The notes beneath the pieces were generated by a model, which ran no database searches, was not told the DNA's origin, and worked only from the letters and a program-made list of their open reading frames with translations. Below are positions 26,658 to 33,596 of a stretch of 64,000 nucleotides of DNA, piece by piece. The position numbers and the translations under genes were made by a program. The stretch is taken from NCBI RefSeq assembly GCF_016734765.1, contig NZ_JAERQE010000007.1:107757-171756 (forward strand), in the 5' to 3' direction. Position 1 is the first letter of the stretch. Every line of letters starts with the position of its first letter. This DNA comes from Microvirga soli. Its GTDB lineage: Bacteria > Pseudomonadota > Alphaproteobacteria > Rhizobiales > Beijerinckiaceae.

Positions 26658-27401
26658 TCACCCAATGCGATGCAGCGCGCTGCCGTAGGTCTTGAGCCAG
26701 GCTTCCGCCTCGTCGGTGCGGGGGCAGAGCTGGTGGGTGATTTTCCAGAAGCGGTGGGAATGGTTGAGCTCGCGCAGGTGCGCCACCTCGTGAGCGGCGA
26801 GGTAGTCGAGCACGAAGGGCGGGGCCATGATCAGGCGCCAGGAGAAATTGAGCGCTCCATTGGCCGAGCAGGAGCCCCAGCGGCTCTTGGTGTCGCGCAC
26901 GGTGATGCGCTTGGCCGAGACGCCGAGCTGGGCCGTGTGCTTCTTCACAGCGGCGGCAAAGTCCTTCTTGGCCTCTGCCTCGAGGAAATCCCGCACCCGG
27001 CGGGCCACGTGGGAAGCCTCGCCGGCCACCGCGATGATCGGCTCGCCCGCGCTGCCGCGGCCGGCCTGGGTCACGCCGCGGATCGAGGACCAGTGGACGA
27101 TCCGGTGGAGGACACCGCGAACGGGCACCAGCGCACCCGGCTCGAAGATCACCCGCTCGGGCACCTTGGCGAGACGGGTGGCGATCCACTGGCTGTGGCT
27201 GTCGGCGAATTTCTGGGCCAGCCCCACATCGGTGCGCTCAGGGATCGACAGCACGACCTCGCCGGTCGCGTTGGAGACGCGCAGCGTGATCCGTTTGGCC
27301 GTGGGACGGCGCTTGAGGGCCACCTTAAAGGCTTGGCCCTCATGCAGAACTTTGAGATGAGGCGGGTCCGCAGGGACGCGGCGGAACAGGGCGGATTTCA
27401 T
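26658..27401 (-). CDS. YgjP-type metallopeptidase (DUF45)
   Basis: A 247-residue zinc peptidase-like protein. The catalytic signature is HEVAHLRELNHSHRFW: HExxH plus a third histidine downstream; RDTKSRWGSC precedes it as in the YgjP/UPF family. Substrates are unknown, but the fold is related to SprT/Wss1 proteases that remove DNA-protein crosslinks. The start at 27401 (MKSALFRR) is chosen over an open extension of 62 codons that would cross the phaZ stop region. A LexA-box match lies 58 bases upstream. Confidence 0.83.
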   Translation of the reverse strand: MKSALFRRVPADPPHLKVLHEGQAFKVALKRRPTAKRITLRVSNATGEVVLSIPERTDVGLAQKFADSHSQWIATRLAKVPERVIFEPGALVPVRGVLHRIVHWSSIRGVTQAGRGSAGEPIIAVAGEASHVARRVRDFLEAEAKKDFAAAVKKHTAQLGVSAKRITVRDTKSRWGSCSANGALNFSWRLIMAPPFVLDYLAAHEVAHLRELNHSHRFWKITHQLCPRTDEAEAWLKTYGSALHRIG

Positions 27402-27458
27402 GTCCGCAATCTGCCCTGTCACGCTGATTCTGTCAGCGCAGCCGTTTGCCGCTCCTAG

Positions 27459-27473
27459 GAACGTATCAAGAAC
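27459..27473. promoter_or_regulatory. possible LexA box before YgjP-type peptidase
   Basis: GAAC, seven bases, GAAC, in the short gap between the phaZ stop and the peptidase start, about 60 bases before the latter. SOS control of a protease related to crosslink-repair enzymes would make sense, but this is inference from position. Confidence 0.5.
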
Positions 27474-27477
27474 GGGT

Positions 27478-28740
27478 TCAGGCTCTTGACGCCTTCTTCC
27501 GGGCTGGCTCTCGATCGTGATTCTCAATGAATTCAGCGATTCGAGGAGCGATCTGAGACCGGAACCGAGAACCGTTGAAGACACCATAATGACCGACCTT
27601 GGCCTGCAGATGATAAAGCTTCTTGTCGGAGGACAGGTTGGGGGTCAGTTCGAGGGCGGCCAGGGTCTGGCCCACGCCCGAGATGTCGTCCCGCTCGCCT
27701 TCGACGGCCATGATGGCGCAGCGCCGGATGGACATGAGATCCACCGGCTGGTCCCGGTGCATCATCTCGCCCTTGGGCAGCTCATGGTTCACGAACACCT
27801 TCTCGACCGTCTGGAGGTAGAACTCGGCGGTCAGGTCCATGACGGCGAGATACTCGTCATAGAACTCCCGGTGCTTTTCGGCCGAATCACCGTCGCCCTC
27901 CACCAGGTGGTTGAACATGTCGTAATGGGCGGTCAGGTGCCGGTCGATGTTCATGGCCATGAAGCCGGAGAGCTGCTGGAAGCCCGGATAGACATCGCGC
28001 CAGAAGCCCGGATGGGATGGCGGCACCTTGGTGATGCAGTGACGCTCGAACCAGTCGATGCCGCGCTCCTCGGCCAGCCGGTTCACGGCCGTGGGGGAGC
28101 GGCGGGTGTCGATGGGGCCGCCCATGAGGGTCATGGAGCGCGGAATGAAGGGATCGTTCTCGGCCTCGAGGCGGGCGACGGCCGCGATCACAGGAACGGC
28201 CGGCTGGCACACGGCCATCAGGTGCAGGTCCGGGCCGAACGCGCGGCACAGGTCCTTGATGTAGTCGATATAATCGTCGAGATCGAAACGCCCCTCATCC
28301 AGGGGCACCATGCGGGCATCGGTCCAATCGGTAATCATGACCTGGTGCGTGGGCAGGAAGGTTTCCACCGTGCCGCGCAGGAGCGTGGCGTAGTGGCCCG
28401 ACATGGGCGCCACGATCAGGAGCTTCGGCTGGGTCTTGGCAGCGGCATGATCCCGCTCGAAGGAGATGATTCGGCAGAACGGGCGCTCCCACACGATCCG
28501 CTCCGTGACCGCCACCTCCGCACCGTCGATCACGGTGGTGGGCAGGCCGAAGACAGGCTTGCCGTAGCGGCGGGTGGTGCGTTCGAACAGCTCGCAGGCG
28601 GCGGATACGGTTCGGCCGTAGGGTGTGTTGGTGAGCGGATTGTCAGGATTATCAAAGAAATGCTTCGTCAAATCGGAGGCCGCACGGGCGGGGCTCAAGA
28701 GCCAATGCGCAGTATCGTACCAAACATAAGAAAAGTTCAT
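27478..28740 (-). CDS. phaZ: intracellular polyhydroxyalkanoate depolymerase
   Basis: A 420-residue PHB/PHA depolymerase of the intracellular type. It begins MNFSYVWYDTAHWLLSPAR, as these proteins do, and its lipase-box-like AVCQPA carries the cysteine nucleophile used in this family instead of serine; GHYGVFNGSRFR near the end holds the catalytic histidine. It degrades stored polyhydroxybutyrate granules to hydroxyacids when carbon is limiting. The ATG at 28740 follows GGGGACAC; the frame extends 40 codons upstream without support. Confidence 0.93.
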   Translation of the reverse strand: MNFSYVWYDTAHWLLSPARAASDLTKHFFDNPDNPLTNTPYGRTVSAACELFERTTRRYGKPVFGLPTTVIDGAEVAVTERIVWERPFCRIISFERDHAAAKTQPKLLIVAPMSGHYATLLRGTVETFLPTHQVMITDWTDARMVPLDEGRFDLDDYIDYIKDLCRAFGPDLHLMAVCQPAVPVIAAVARLEAENDPFIPRSMTLMGGPIDTRRSPTAVNRLAEERGIDWFERHCITKVPPSHPGFWRDVYPGFQQLSGFMAMNIDRHLTAHYDMFNHLVEGDGDSAEKHREFYDEYLAVMDLTAEFYLQTVEKVFVNHELPKGEMMHRDQPVDLMSIRRCAIMAVEGERDDISGVGQTLAALELTPNLSSDKKLYHLQAKVGHYGVFNGSRFRSQIAPRIAEFIENHDREPARKKASRA

Positions 28741-28989
28741 CTGTGTCCCCAAAGGCCGGGAGCCTGGTTCTCGCCCAATGCGGTAGGCTTTATCCTCAAC
28801 CGTAATTTTAAGATTAAAGTTCCTTGAGCCTATTGCAACAAACTTGTCCGTCCACCGCAAAAACGGGCGCCATACTTTTGTTTCAGAGCATTGCCTGAGG
28901 GTTGCATGGCGTCTGGAAAGTCATCGATAGGAAAATAGGCTGGCGGCTTCTGCTTGGCGAACCGAGGGGCGGCCCTATTCTGTTCGAGG

Positions 28990-30345
28990 ATGTCCCGGAT
29001 CGAACCCAAGAACCTGACGCACCACGCCCGGCACCTGCGCCTGGACACCCTGGTCCGCCTGCGCTGGCTTGCGGTAGCCGGGCAGTCCGCGGCGGTGATC
29101 GGGGTCCGCTTCGGGCTCGGATTCCCCCTGCCCTTCGCCCTGTGCGTTCTGGTGATCGTCGCGTCGGTCTGGGTCAACCTGCTGCTGCGCATCCAGTATC
29201 CGGCAAGCCACCGGCTTAGCGACAACGTCGCCACCGCGCTGCTCGCCTTCGACATCCTGCAGCTGGCCGGCCTCCTCTATCTCACCGGCGGGCTGGAAAA
29301 CCCCTTCGCCATGCTGTTTCTGGCGCCCGTGCTGATCTCGGCCACGGCGCTCACGCCGGAGCGAACCCTGGGGCTCGGGCTGCTGGCGGTCGGCTGCGCG
29401 ACCTTTCTCGTGCTCGCCCATCGGCCGCTGCCCTGGTTTCCGGGGCAGGCCTTCTCCCTGCCCTTTCTCTATGTGACGGGAATCTGGACCGCGATCCTCC
29501 TCGGCACAGCGTTCACCGGCATCTATGCCTGGCGTGTGGCCGAGGAGGCCCGCCAGCTTGCCCAGGCGCTCGCCGCCACCGAGTTGGTGCTCGCCCGCGA
29601 GCAGCACCTGTCCCAGCTCGACGGCCTGGCGGCAGCCGCCGCCCATGAGCTCGGAACGCCCCTCGCCACCATCGCGCTGGTCACCAAGGAGCTCAGCCAT
29701 ACCATGCCCAAGGAAGGCCCGGTGGGCGAGGACCTGAAGCTCCTGCGGGAGCAGGTGGAGCGCTGCCGCACCATCCTGACCAAGCTCACCTCCATGGACG
29801 AGGACGACGGGGGAGAGTTCCTGGAGACCGTCTCCCTCAGCCATCTGGTGGAGGATATCGTCGAGCCGCAGCGGGCGGTCGGCTTCGACGTGAAGGTAAT
29901 CACCAAAGGCGATGGCCCCGAACCCCTATGCCGGCGCAATCCGGGGGTGGTCTACGGGTTGTCCAACATCCTCGACAACGCCACGGACTTTGCCGAGAGC
30001 CAGGTGACGATCGAAGCCTGCTGGTCTCCTCACGAGGTTTTCATCGAGGTCCGGGATGACGGCCCCGGTTACGCGCCCGATATCCTGCTCAGGATCGGCG
30101 AGCCCTACGTGACCACCCGCAGCGCCGCCGAGCGCTCGGAGGACAGCGAGGAGGGCGGTGGACTGGGCTTAGGCCTGTTCATCGCCAAGACTTTGGTCGA
30201 GCGATCGGGGGCCGAACTGACCCTCACGAACGCCGCCCCGCCGGCCTCGGGCGCCATCGCGCGGATCGTTTGGCCGCGTCAGGCGTTTGAACGAGGTGCG
30301 GCAATTTCGCCGCAGGGAGGTTCGGTGGAGCCTCTCAAAGATTAG
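28990..30345 (+). CDS. actS: redox sensor histidine kinase ActS/RegB
   Basis: A 451-residue membrane kinase with about six N-terminal helices. GGLENPF (100-106) is the quinone-binding heptapeptide of RegB/PrrB. The H box is AAAHELGTPLATI with His219, and Cys259 (VERCRTIL) matches the redox-active cysteine of RegB. N and G boxes are ILDNATDFA and GGLGLGLFIAK. It senses the ubiquinone pool and oxygen, then phosphorylates ActR. The ATG at 28990 fits the family; an upstream TTG at 28954 is possible. The regulator gene follows in the same direction. Confidence 0.93.
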   Translation: MSRIEPKNLTHHARHLRLDTLVRLRWLAVAGQSAAVIGVRFGLGFPLPFALCVLVIVASVWVNLLLRIQYPASHRLSDNVATALLAFDILQLAGLLYLTGGLENPFAMLFLAPVLISATALTPERTLGLGLLAVGCATFLVLAHRPLPWFPGQAFSLPFLYVTGIWTAILLGTAFTGIYAWRVAEEARQLAQALAATELVLAREQHLSQLDGLAAAAAHELGTPLATIALVTKELSHTMPKEGPVGEDLKLLREQVERCRTILTKLTSMDEDDGGEFLETVSLSHLVEDIVEPQRAVGFDVKVITKGDGPEPLCRRNPGVVYGLSNILDNATDFAESQVTIEACWSPHEVFIEVRDDGPGYAPDILLRIGEPYVTTRSAAERSEDSEEGGGLGLGLFIAKTLVERSGAELTLTNAAPPASGAIARIVWPRQAFERGAAISPQGGSVEPLKD

Positions 30346-30426
30346 GGGATGAATTCCCATATGAGAAAGGAGCTGATGCAGCTCGCCTCATGAAGGAATA
30401 TCCTTAAGATGCAAGGAGATAGTCTG

Positions 30427-30984
30427 ATGGCCGATGCGCCTGCCGCATTCGAAGATCGCGCCGACAAGAGTCTCTTGATCGTCGACGACGACCGGCCGTT
30501 CTCGACCCGTCTGGCCCGCGCCATGGAAGGCCGCGGCTATCAGGTTCGCGTGGCCGAGAGCGTAGCGGACGGCATTGCGGCCATCGAAAACGAACCGCCG
30601 GCCTTCGCGGTGATCGACATGCGGCTCGGCGACGGCAACGGCTTGGACGTGATCGAGCGCCTGAAAAACCGCCGTCCGGACGCCCGCGGGGTCATCCTCA
30701 CCGGCTACGGCAACATCGCCACGGCCGTGACGGCGGTGAAGATGGGGGCGTTCGACTACTTGGCAAAGCCCGCCGATGCGGACGAGATCCACGCCACCCT
30801 CATGGCCCAGCCGGGCGAACGGGCGCTGCCGCCGGAAAACCCCATGTCGGCCGACCGGGTGCGCTGGGAGCATATCCAGCGGGTCTATGAGCTCTGTGGC
30901 CGCAACGTCTCGGAAACGGCCCGCCGCCTCAACATGCACCGCCGGACCCTGCAGCGCATCCTCGCCAAGCGCGCGCCGCGCTAA
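30427..30984 (+). CDS. actR: redox response regulator ActR/RegA
   Basis: A 185-residue two-domain regulator. Receiver residues: Asp20-22 (LIVDDD), phosphoacceptor Asp64 (AVIDMRLGDG), Thr92 (LTGYG) and Lys114 (YLAKPA). A proline linker leads to a Fis-like helix-turn-helix (GRNVSETARRLNMHRRTLQRIL), nearly invariant in RegA/ActR/PrrA. It activates respiration, CO2 or nitrogen fixation and redox-balancing genes in relatives. The ATG at 30427 has AGGAGAT upstream; the ATG at 30409 does not. It follows actS by 81 bases. Confidence 0.94.
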   Translation: MADAPAAFEDRADKSLLIVDDDRPFSTRLARAMEGRGYQVRVAESVADGIAAIENEPPAFAVIDMRLGDGNGLDVIERLKNRRPDARGVILTGYGNIATAVTAVKMGAFDYLAKPADADEIHATLMAQPGERALPPENPMSADRVRWEHIQRVYELCGRNVSETARRLNMHRRTLQRILAKRAPR

Positions 30985-30988
30985 CTCC

Positions 30989-31486
30989 TCAAAGCCGCCC
31001 GTCCGCGATCCGGTCGGGATCGGCCAGGGCGTGCAGCAGGGATGCGGCCGCGTGCGCGAAGCGCAGGGTCACGGCCTTGCGGCGGGCGCCCGCCAGCGGG
31101 TGATGCGACGCCTCGCGCAGGATCGCCGCCCCGAAACTGTCGGCGATGATGAGACCCCGATCCTCCGGCAGAATGTCGAACGGCACGGTCTCCGGCACCG
31201 CGAAATAGAACCGGTCGCAGAAATCCTCGTAGTCGGGCCATTTCCGGTCGGCCCGGAAATCCGCCACGCTCGACTTGATCTCGACGATGGTGAGCGCCCC
31301 GTCGGGCGCGAGCGCGATCAGATCGGCGCGCCGTCCGTTGGCGAGGGTGAATTCCGGCAGGGTGACATGGCCGAGCTGCGAGAACAGGCGGCGCACGCCG
31401 CGCTGAACGCCGGCCGCCACCGGCGACTGGCGGCCGTCGACGGGCAGGATGATGGGGCGGGAGAGGGCGGCAGGCGAATCGGACAT
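30989..31486 (-). CDS. mmcB: MmcB-family DNA repair protein
   Basis: A 165-residue protein with a PD-(D/E)XK-like core: EFTLANGRRADLIALAPDGALTIVEIKSS has the acid and the E-I-K of a restriction-like nuclease fold, followed by DFRADRKWPDYEDFCDRFYFAV. This is the MmcB family, linked to mutagenesis and DNA repair in Caulobacter, where it is among CtrA-dependent genes. Whether it cuts DNA is not established. It ends four bases from the convergent actR stop. I see no LexA box before it. Confidence 0.85.
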   Translation of the reverse strand: MSDSPAALSRPIILPVDGRQSPVAAGVQRGVRRLFSQLGHVTLPEFTLANGRRADLIALAPDGALTIVEIKSSVADFRADRKWPDYEDFCDRFYFAVPETVPFDILPEDRGLIIADSFGAAILREASHHPLAGARRKAVTLRFAHAAASLLHALADPDRIADGRL

Positions 31487-31566
31487 GGGCCTAAGGTATC
31501 ATCCCGCCGCCGCCGTCCCGCAACGGCTCCGTTGTCGCGCTTGCTCCGGATAAAAGAAATCGCCCG

Positions 31567-32463
31567 TCAGCGGAAGCGCTTCCATCGCGCCCAGGTCAGC
31601 CGCATGGCGCTGCTGCGCCGGAGCGCGATGATCAGGACACCGCACAGGGCGAGCCCCGTCCCAACGGCGGTGCGAGCATCGAACCGGTCGCCCGTGACCA
31701 GAATGCCCAAGGCCACCGTCAGCAGAGGGTTCATGATCAGCAGAGGGGCGATCATGTTGGCAGGATATTTCCTGATCAGGCCATAGTAGATCGTGTGGGC
31801 GATCAGCGACACGACAAGGGCGGAGAACAGCAGGGCCGCGACGAAATTCCAGCCGGCCGCCATCGCCTTGTCCACTTGGCCCGTCTCGAATGTCGTGGTC
31901 AGGAGAATCATGGGCATCACCGAAGCGAGCCCGATCCATGACTGGAACTGAAGCGGCTTCACACCCTCGATCTGCTTCATCATCACGGCGGCGAGCGACC
32001 CGACGGCCGTGGAGGCCAGAACCAGCAGGAGGCCCGCGGAGAGCGGAAAGCCGCCATCCGGGTCCCACATCACGAGCACGCCACCGGCGAAGGTCAGCAC
32101 GATGCCGAGCGCCCGCCTGCCGTCGATCCGCTCGCCCAGGATCATAAGGGAGAGAAGCGCCGTGATCGGGATTCCGAGCTGGCTCACCACCGCGGCGCTG
32201 GAAGGACTCGCTGTCTTGATGCCGAGGAAGAACAGGGCGAACCCGCCGCCGCCCATGAGGAACCCGACCAGGACGATGCGCCATCGCGGCCGCGGGGCCG
32301 GCAGCAGCCAGGGAAGGGCGAGCACCGCCACGATGCCGAAGCGGATGGCCGCATAGAACAGGGGTGGAATTTCCATGCCCGAAACGACGATCTTGCTGAC
32401 GATGGTATGGGCCGCCCACAGGAAGCAGACGACAAACATCAGAAAGAGATCGCGCAGGGCCAT
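31567..32463 (-). CDS. EamA/DMT-family transporter
   Basis: A 298-residue protein with ten membrane helices and two EamA repeats. FLWAAHTIVSKIV early and the SPSSAAVVSQLGIPITALLS segment (end of repeat one) and MNPLLTVALGILVTGDRF (end of repeat two) are typical. Such transporters export metabolites or amino acids; this one cannot be assigned. The ATG at 32463 gives the usual N terminus just before helix 1, whereas an upstream frame start at 32565 adds 34 Pro/His-rich residues unlike the family. Confidence 0.88.
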   Translation of the reverse strand: MALRDLFLMFVVCFLWAAHTIVSKIVVSGMEIPPLFYAAIRFGIVAVLALPWLLPAPRPRWRIVLVGFLMGGGGFALFFLGIKTASPSSAAVVSQLGIPITALLSLMILGERIDGRRALGIVLTFAGGVLVMWDPDGGFPLSAGLLLVLASTAVGSLAAVMMKQIEGVKPLQFQSWIGLASVMPMILLTTTFETGQVDKAMAAGWNFVAALLFSALVVSLIAHTIYYGLIRKYPANMIAPLLIMNPLLTVALGILVTGDRFDARTAVGTGLALCGVLIIALRRSSAMRLTWARWKRFR

Positions 32464-32593
32464 ATTGCTGGATAGCTCGGCTGTGGGGAATGTTGCAAAT
32501 GCCGGGAACGGGGGTCTGGCATGATCGTGGGGAGGGTTCCGCCACGACCAAGGATCCTGCGGCATGTTCGCAGAGGATTATGAAGATTCCCTA

Positions 32594-32638
32594 GAGCATC
32601 GGACCCAAAAGTGGAAAGCACTTTTGGGTCCGATGCTC
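32594..32638. repeat. palindromic repeat (family C)
   Basis: GAGCATCGGACCCAAAAGTG facing its exact complement CACTTTTGGGTCCGATGCTC around a short AAAG-type loop. One of the cleanest copies of a repeat seen five times in the window. Confidence 0.9.
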
Positions 32639-32651
32639 CATTTCTGAAGTG

Positions 32652-32700
32652 GCGCATCGTTCCAGGCAGAAAACCGAATCCACTTTTCTGCACGATGCGC
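32652..32700. repeat. palindromic repeat (family C, subtype 2)
   Basis: GCGCATCGT and ACGATGCGC ends with CAGAAAA and TTTTCTG inside. It follows the copy at 32594 after 13 bases and ends at the stop codon of the TPR gene. A related element is at 33438-33486. Confidence 0.8.
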
Positions 32701-33266
32701 TAATGCAGCATCAGGTGATGCGGCGACAGGTTCTCCAGCATGTCGCGCAGGTCTTCCATGTGCGGATTGATGCCGAGCGCGATCTGGAAGGCGGCGCGCG
32801 CCTCGTTGAGGTGGCCGTGGCGCAGGCAGATGTTGCCGAACCCGGCCACCGCCCCGAAATGGCGCGGCTCGAGGCGCAGGGTCTGGGCGATGTCGAGCAG
32901 GCTGTCCGCATCGCGCTTCTCGATGGAGGCCAGCGTCGCGCGCTTGTTCCAGGCTTCCGGCCAGTCCGGGTACATGGCGACCAGATGGTCGAGCAGCGGC
33001 CGGGCCTTCTTGAGGGATCCCGAACCGAGGGCCTCGACCGCCGCCGCCATGGTCTCCTCTGCGATGCGGTCCTCATGCGAGCTCCACAGAGCCCAGATCT
33101 GATCCTCGATCTCCTCCACGGGCCGGGGCGGCTCATCCATGGCCAGTTCCTGGAAGAGGGCGGTCAGGCGACGCGGCAGGTCCGGTCGTGGCGAATGGGC
33201 CGGAACCTCGAGGACGAGCTGGAACACCGGATCGATCGGCAGAGGGGACGGCAAAAGGGACGTCAT
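32700..33266 (-). CDS. TPR-like repeat protein
   Basis: A 188-residue helical protein without signal or membrane segments. The second half holds tetratricopeptide-type repeats: LGSGSLKKARPLLDHLVAMYPDWPEAWNKRATLA, then DIAQTLRLEPRHFGAVAGFGNICLRHGHLNEARAAFQIALGINPH in order. TPRs mediate protein contacts; no partner is obvious. The ATG at 33266 is chosen because upstream codons come from repeat-derived DNA. The stop codon coincides with the edge of a family C repeat. Confidence 0.75.
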   Translation of the reverse strand: MTSLLPSPLPIDPVFQLVLEVPAHSPRPDLPRRLTALFQELAMDEPPRPVEEIEDQIWALWSSHEDRIAEETMAAAVEALGSGSLKKARPLLDHLVAMYPDWPEAWNKRATLASIEKRDADSLLDIAQTLRLEPRHFGAVAGFGNICLRHGHLNEARAAFQIALGINPHMEDLRDMLENLSPHHLMLH

Positions 33267-33437
33267 GGGCGAGTTCACCGATCCTCCATGGCAGGCAGCC
33301 AAGGCAGGGGACATAGAGTCGAAGTGCGGCGCGGCGAGAGGGCAAATCGGCGCCCATGCCGAAACCTGTGGAACGACCGATGTGTGCCCGGGCGCACTTT
33401 GTGAACGCAAACCCTCTTCACCGTGTCGAAAACGCTC

Positions 33438-33486
33438 GCGCATCGGGCGCAAAAGTGGTTCCGGTTTTCGGTCCAACACGATGCGC
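33438..33486. repeat. palindromic repeat (family C, subtype 2)
   Basis: GCGCATCGGG left end, AAAAGTGG and CCGGTTTT core, ACGATGCGC right end. It lies with the next copy in the 330-base gap between the TPR gene and the ABC-like gene, which otherwise holds nothing recognisable. Confidence 0.75.
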
Positions 33487-33499
33487 TATTTAACGAATT

Positions 33500-33549
33500 G
33501 AGCATCGGGCGAACCCCAAAAGTGGTTTCCACTTTTGGGCCTGATGCTC
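33500..33549. repeat. palindromic repeat (family C)
   Basis: GAGCATCGGGC, CCCAAAAGTGG facing CCACTTTTGGG, CTGATGCTC. Second element of the tandem pair upstream of the ABC-like gene; translating through it creates a spurious 58-codon extension of that gene. Confidence 0.88.
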
Positions 33550-33596
33550 TAGGCTCCGCTAACGTCACTGAACCCGAACGATCATTGGAGTTGCCC

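Noticed and set aside
33423..33596. 58-codon N-terminal extension of the ABC-like protein
   Set aside because: It is encoded by two palindromic repeats found elsewhere in the window; a TTG with a well-placed GGAG follows.
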